The notes below the pieces were generated by a model. That model did no database searches. It was not told the DNA's origin and worked only from the letters and a program-made list of their open reading frames with translations. This document shows, in pieces, positions 5,085-6,812 of a DNA stretch of 6,812 bases; the stretch's first letter is position 1, and each line of letters opens with the position of its first letter. This DNA is from Candidatus Yonathbacteria bacterium RIFOXYC2_FULL_47_9 (GTDB lineage: Bacteria; Patescibacteriota; Minisyncoccia; Phycocordibacterales; UBA1550). The stretch lies in the NCBI GenBank assembly GCA_001825115.1, contig MHUY01000024.1:147-6958 (forward strand), given 5' to 3'. The translations under genes were made by a program, and so were the position numbers.

Positions 5085-5113
5085 TTGCTTAAATGAGAAA
5101 ATAGTGGTATTAT
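5085..5113 (+). promoter_or_regulatory. Putative uvrA promoter
   Basis: TTGCTT (5085-5090), 17 bases, TATTAT (5108-5113, five of six), with TGG directly before it as an extended -10. RNA would start near 5120, leaving a leader of about 17 bases before ATG 5137. No Shine-Dalgarno sequence is visible in that leader. TATACA at 5111-5116 is a competing -10 reading. I see no LexA-type operator. Confidence 0.6.
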
Positions 5114-5136
5114 ACAATGTTCAGAAACACATCATT

Positions 5137-6812
5137 ATGGCACATAAAAAAGAAAAAGAACTCGACAAGATCGTCGTCAAAGGCGCTCGCACCCACAACC
5201 TGAAGAACATCAGCGTTGAGATTCCACGCGGCACGATGACCGTATTTACCGGCCTTTCTGGCTCGGGAAAGTCTTCGCTTGCCTTTGATACCATCTTTGC
5301 TGAAGGACAGCGTCGGTACGTAGAATCGCTCTCCGCCTATGCACGACAATTTTTGAATCAGATGCAGAAGCCTGATGTCGATGAGATTACCGGTCTTTCG
5401 CCAGCTATTTCTATTGACCAGAAATCACACTCTTCAAACCCACGCTCAACCGTGGCAACCATTACCGAGATTTACGACTACCTCCGTGTGCTCTATGCGC
5501 GCATCGGCAAACCACACTGTCTCATCTGCGGAACAGAAATAAAACGTCTAGGCAACGAAGAGATCCTTAACTTCATTATGGAAGAAGTAAAAGGTCCCGC
5601 AGCCAAAGGAGCAACCTCAATTCGTATTTTTGCCCCCCTCGTACGTGGACGCAAGGGAGAGTACTACCAACTCCTTTATGACCTCCTCAGTAAGGGGTAC
5701 TTGATGGTGCGTGTCGATGGTGTAATGAAAAATCTTCGCGAACAGATCGTTCTTTCAAAAACCAAAAAACACGAAATCGATGTGCTTGTCGATGAAATTT
5801 CTCTCGAAGATTTCAAGGGGAAAAATACTAAAGGTCGCGAACGACTCGGCGAGGCCGTCGAGAAAGCACTCGATGAATCTCAAAGCCTCGTGCGTATTAT
5901 CTTCACTAAAGAGGGGACTGACACCAAGGACTTCATCATGTCCAATCGTTTCGCCTGCCCAAACGACGGCTTTTCATATCCCGAGATCGAACCTCGCTTG
6001 TTCTCTTTTAACTCGCCATACGGTGCCTGTGAAGCCTGTAACGGCCTAGGGAGCAAGCATTTCTTTGGCAAAGAAGTTTGTCCCGACTGTGAAGGTGCTC
6101 GCTTGCGCAAAGAAGCGCTCCAGGTGCTCATTTCTGGAAAAAATATTGTTAATGTGGTGAACATGTCCATCAAGGACGCGAGTGAATTTTTCGCCAATCT
6201 CAAAATCTCTCCTCGCGATCAGGAGATATCAGTACCCGTTGTCAAAGAAATACAAAATCGTTTACGGTTCATGCTCGATGTAGGTATCGACTATTTGACA
6301 CTCGACCGTCGCGCCAACACACTCTCGGGTGGTGAAGCACAGCGTATTCGTCTTGCATCTCAGCTCGGCTCACGCTTGGTTGGTGCACTGTATGTACTCG
6401 ACGAGCCAACGATTGGCCTGCACCAACGCGACAACGACCGCCTCATCAAAACCCTAAAGGACCTACGCGATATCGGCAACACGATTATTGTCGTCGAGCA
6501 CGATGAAGACACAATCTTTGCTTCTGACTATATGGTGGACATTGGACCTGGTGCTGGAGTACACGGCGGCAATGTTGTTGCAACGGGATACCTCGACGAG
6601 CTCATTACCAATCCTAAAAAGCATAAGTCGCTCACCCTCGACTATTTGCGTGGCGATGTGGCCGTAGAAATACCACACAAGCGTCGCGACGAAGATCGAG
6701 GCCATCTACGCATTCGTGAAGGTGCGGCGTTTAACATCAAGAACTTGAACGCAGAAATTCCTCTCGGTAAACTGGTTGCTATAACTGGTGTTTCCGGATC
6801 AGGTAAATCCAC
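5137..6812 (+). CDS. uvrA: Excinuclease ABC subunit UvrA (partial, 3' end outside window), lacking the insertion domain
   Basis: UvrA is the dimeric ABC-type ATPase that finds DNA damage and loads UvrB. The frame is open from ATG 5137 to the window edge: 558 codons plus two bases. Visible in order: Walker A GLSGSGKS (39-46), Q-loop region GLSPAISIDQK, CLIC (Cys128, Cys131), the UvrB-binding domain (about 132-270), CPND (Cys274, Asp277), EPRLFSFNSPYGACEAC (Cys298, Cys301), CPDCEGARLRKE (Cys315, Cys318), ABC signature LSGGEAQR (396-403), Walker B LYVLDEPTIGLHQRDND (Asp422, Glu423), H-loop VVEHDED (His455), and the start of the second Walker A GVSGSGKS at the edge. Only 13 residues separate Cys301 from Cys315, where E. 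coli and Bacillus UvrA have roughly 110-120, so the insertion domain is absent. CPND replaces the CPxC usual at the zinc site. The start is chosen by homology; no alternative in-frame start lies upstream within the leader. Confidence 0.97.
   Translation, partial: MAHKKEKELDKIVVKGARTHNLKNISVEIPRGTMTVFTGLSGSGKSSLAFDTIFAEGQRRYVESLSAYARQFLNQMQKPDVDEITGLSPAISIDQKSHSSNPRSTVATITEIYDYLRVLYARIGKPHCLICGTEIKRLGNEEILNFIMEEVKGPAAKGATSIRIFAPLVRGRKGEYYQLLYDLLSKGYLMVRVDGVMKNLREQIVLSKTKKHEIDVLVDEISLEDFKGKNTKGRERLGEAVEKALDESQSLVRIIFTKEGTDTKDFIMSNRFACPNDGFSYPEIEPRLFSFNSPYGACEACNGLGSKHFFGKEVCPDCEGARLRKEALQVLISGKNIVNVVNMSIKDASEFFANLKISPRDQEISVPVVKEIQNRLRFMLDVGIDYLTLDRRANTLSGGEAQRIRLASQLGSRLVGALYVLDEPTIGLHQRDNDRLIKTLKDLRDIGNTIIVVEHDEDTIFASDYMVDIGPGAGVHGGNVVATGYLDELITNPKKHKSLTLDYLRGDVAVEIPHKRRDEDRGHLRIREGAAFNIKNLNAEIPLGKLVAITGVSGSGKS

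Noticed and set aside
5880..6203. Minus-strand open frame of 107 codons within uvrA
   Set aside because: Antisense to the conserved zinc-site region of uvrA, which explains the lack of stops; no promoter or ribosome binding site supports it.

Overview
The window reads as ordinary chromosome from a bacterium with small, tightly packed genes, most likely a Candidatus Patescibacteria (CPR) genome of Parcubacteria type. The grounds are the variant tRNA-guanine transglycosylase with a GGSF...HLLGIGEPVDLF signature, a UvrA that lacks a large internal domain, short intergenic gaps and several tiny unrecognised proteins. This placement is inference from remembered family patterns; no search was run. 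No in-frame TGA occurs in the long genes and every stop seen is TAA or TAG, so there is no sign of TGA recoding.

Layout. (1) 1-112: the last 17 codons of an unidentified plus-strand gene and a perfect 13-bp bidirectional terminator shared with dfrA, which converges on it. (2) 110-1941: dihydrofolate reductase (minus) and tgt (plus), divergent, with overlapping promoters between them. (3) 1942-2178: a gene-free, hairpin-rich interval with an imperfect 28-bp direct repeat, a 12-bp AT-rich palindrome and a minus-strand terminator. (4) 2179-2640: a minus-strand two-gene operon of a 53-aa two-helix membrane peptide and a 91-aa protein, neither recognised, both with strong Shine-Dalgarno sites and preceded by a TTGACA promoter that overlaps the start of uvrB. 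(5) 2706-6812: a nucleotide excision repair locus: uvrB, a 56-aa single-helix membrane protein with its own strong promoter and terminator, and uvrA, which runs off the right edge at its second Walker A motif.

How they work together: UvrA and UvrB form the damage-recognition complex of excision repair, and are near-neighbours but separated by a terminator. DHFR supplies tetrahydrofolate for thymidylate and one-carbon metabolism. Tgt exchanges guanine in the anticodon of certain tRNAs for a 7-deazaguanine base. These functions are otherwise independent.

The parts most worth attention are family-level departures in otherwise standard enzymes: a rewritten base-recognition loop and a duplicated insertion in Tgt, loss of the UvrA insertion domain with an altered zinc ligand, and a changed UvrA-contact region in UvrB. 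Others are an apparent split between leaderless genes (tgt, uvrB) and genes with strong ribosome binding sites, and the three unrecognised small proteins. I see no CRISPR array, mobile element, tRNA or rRNA, and no clear new multi-gene system.
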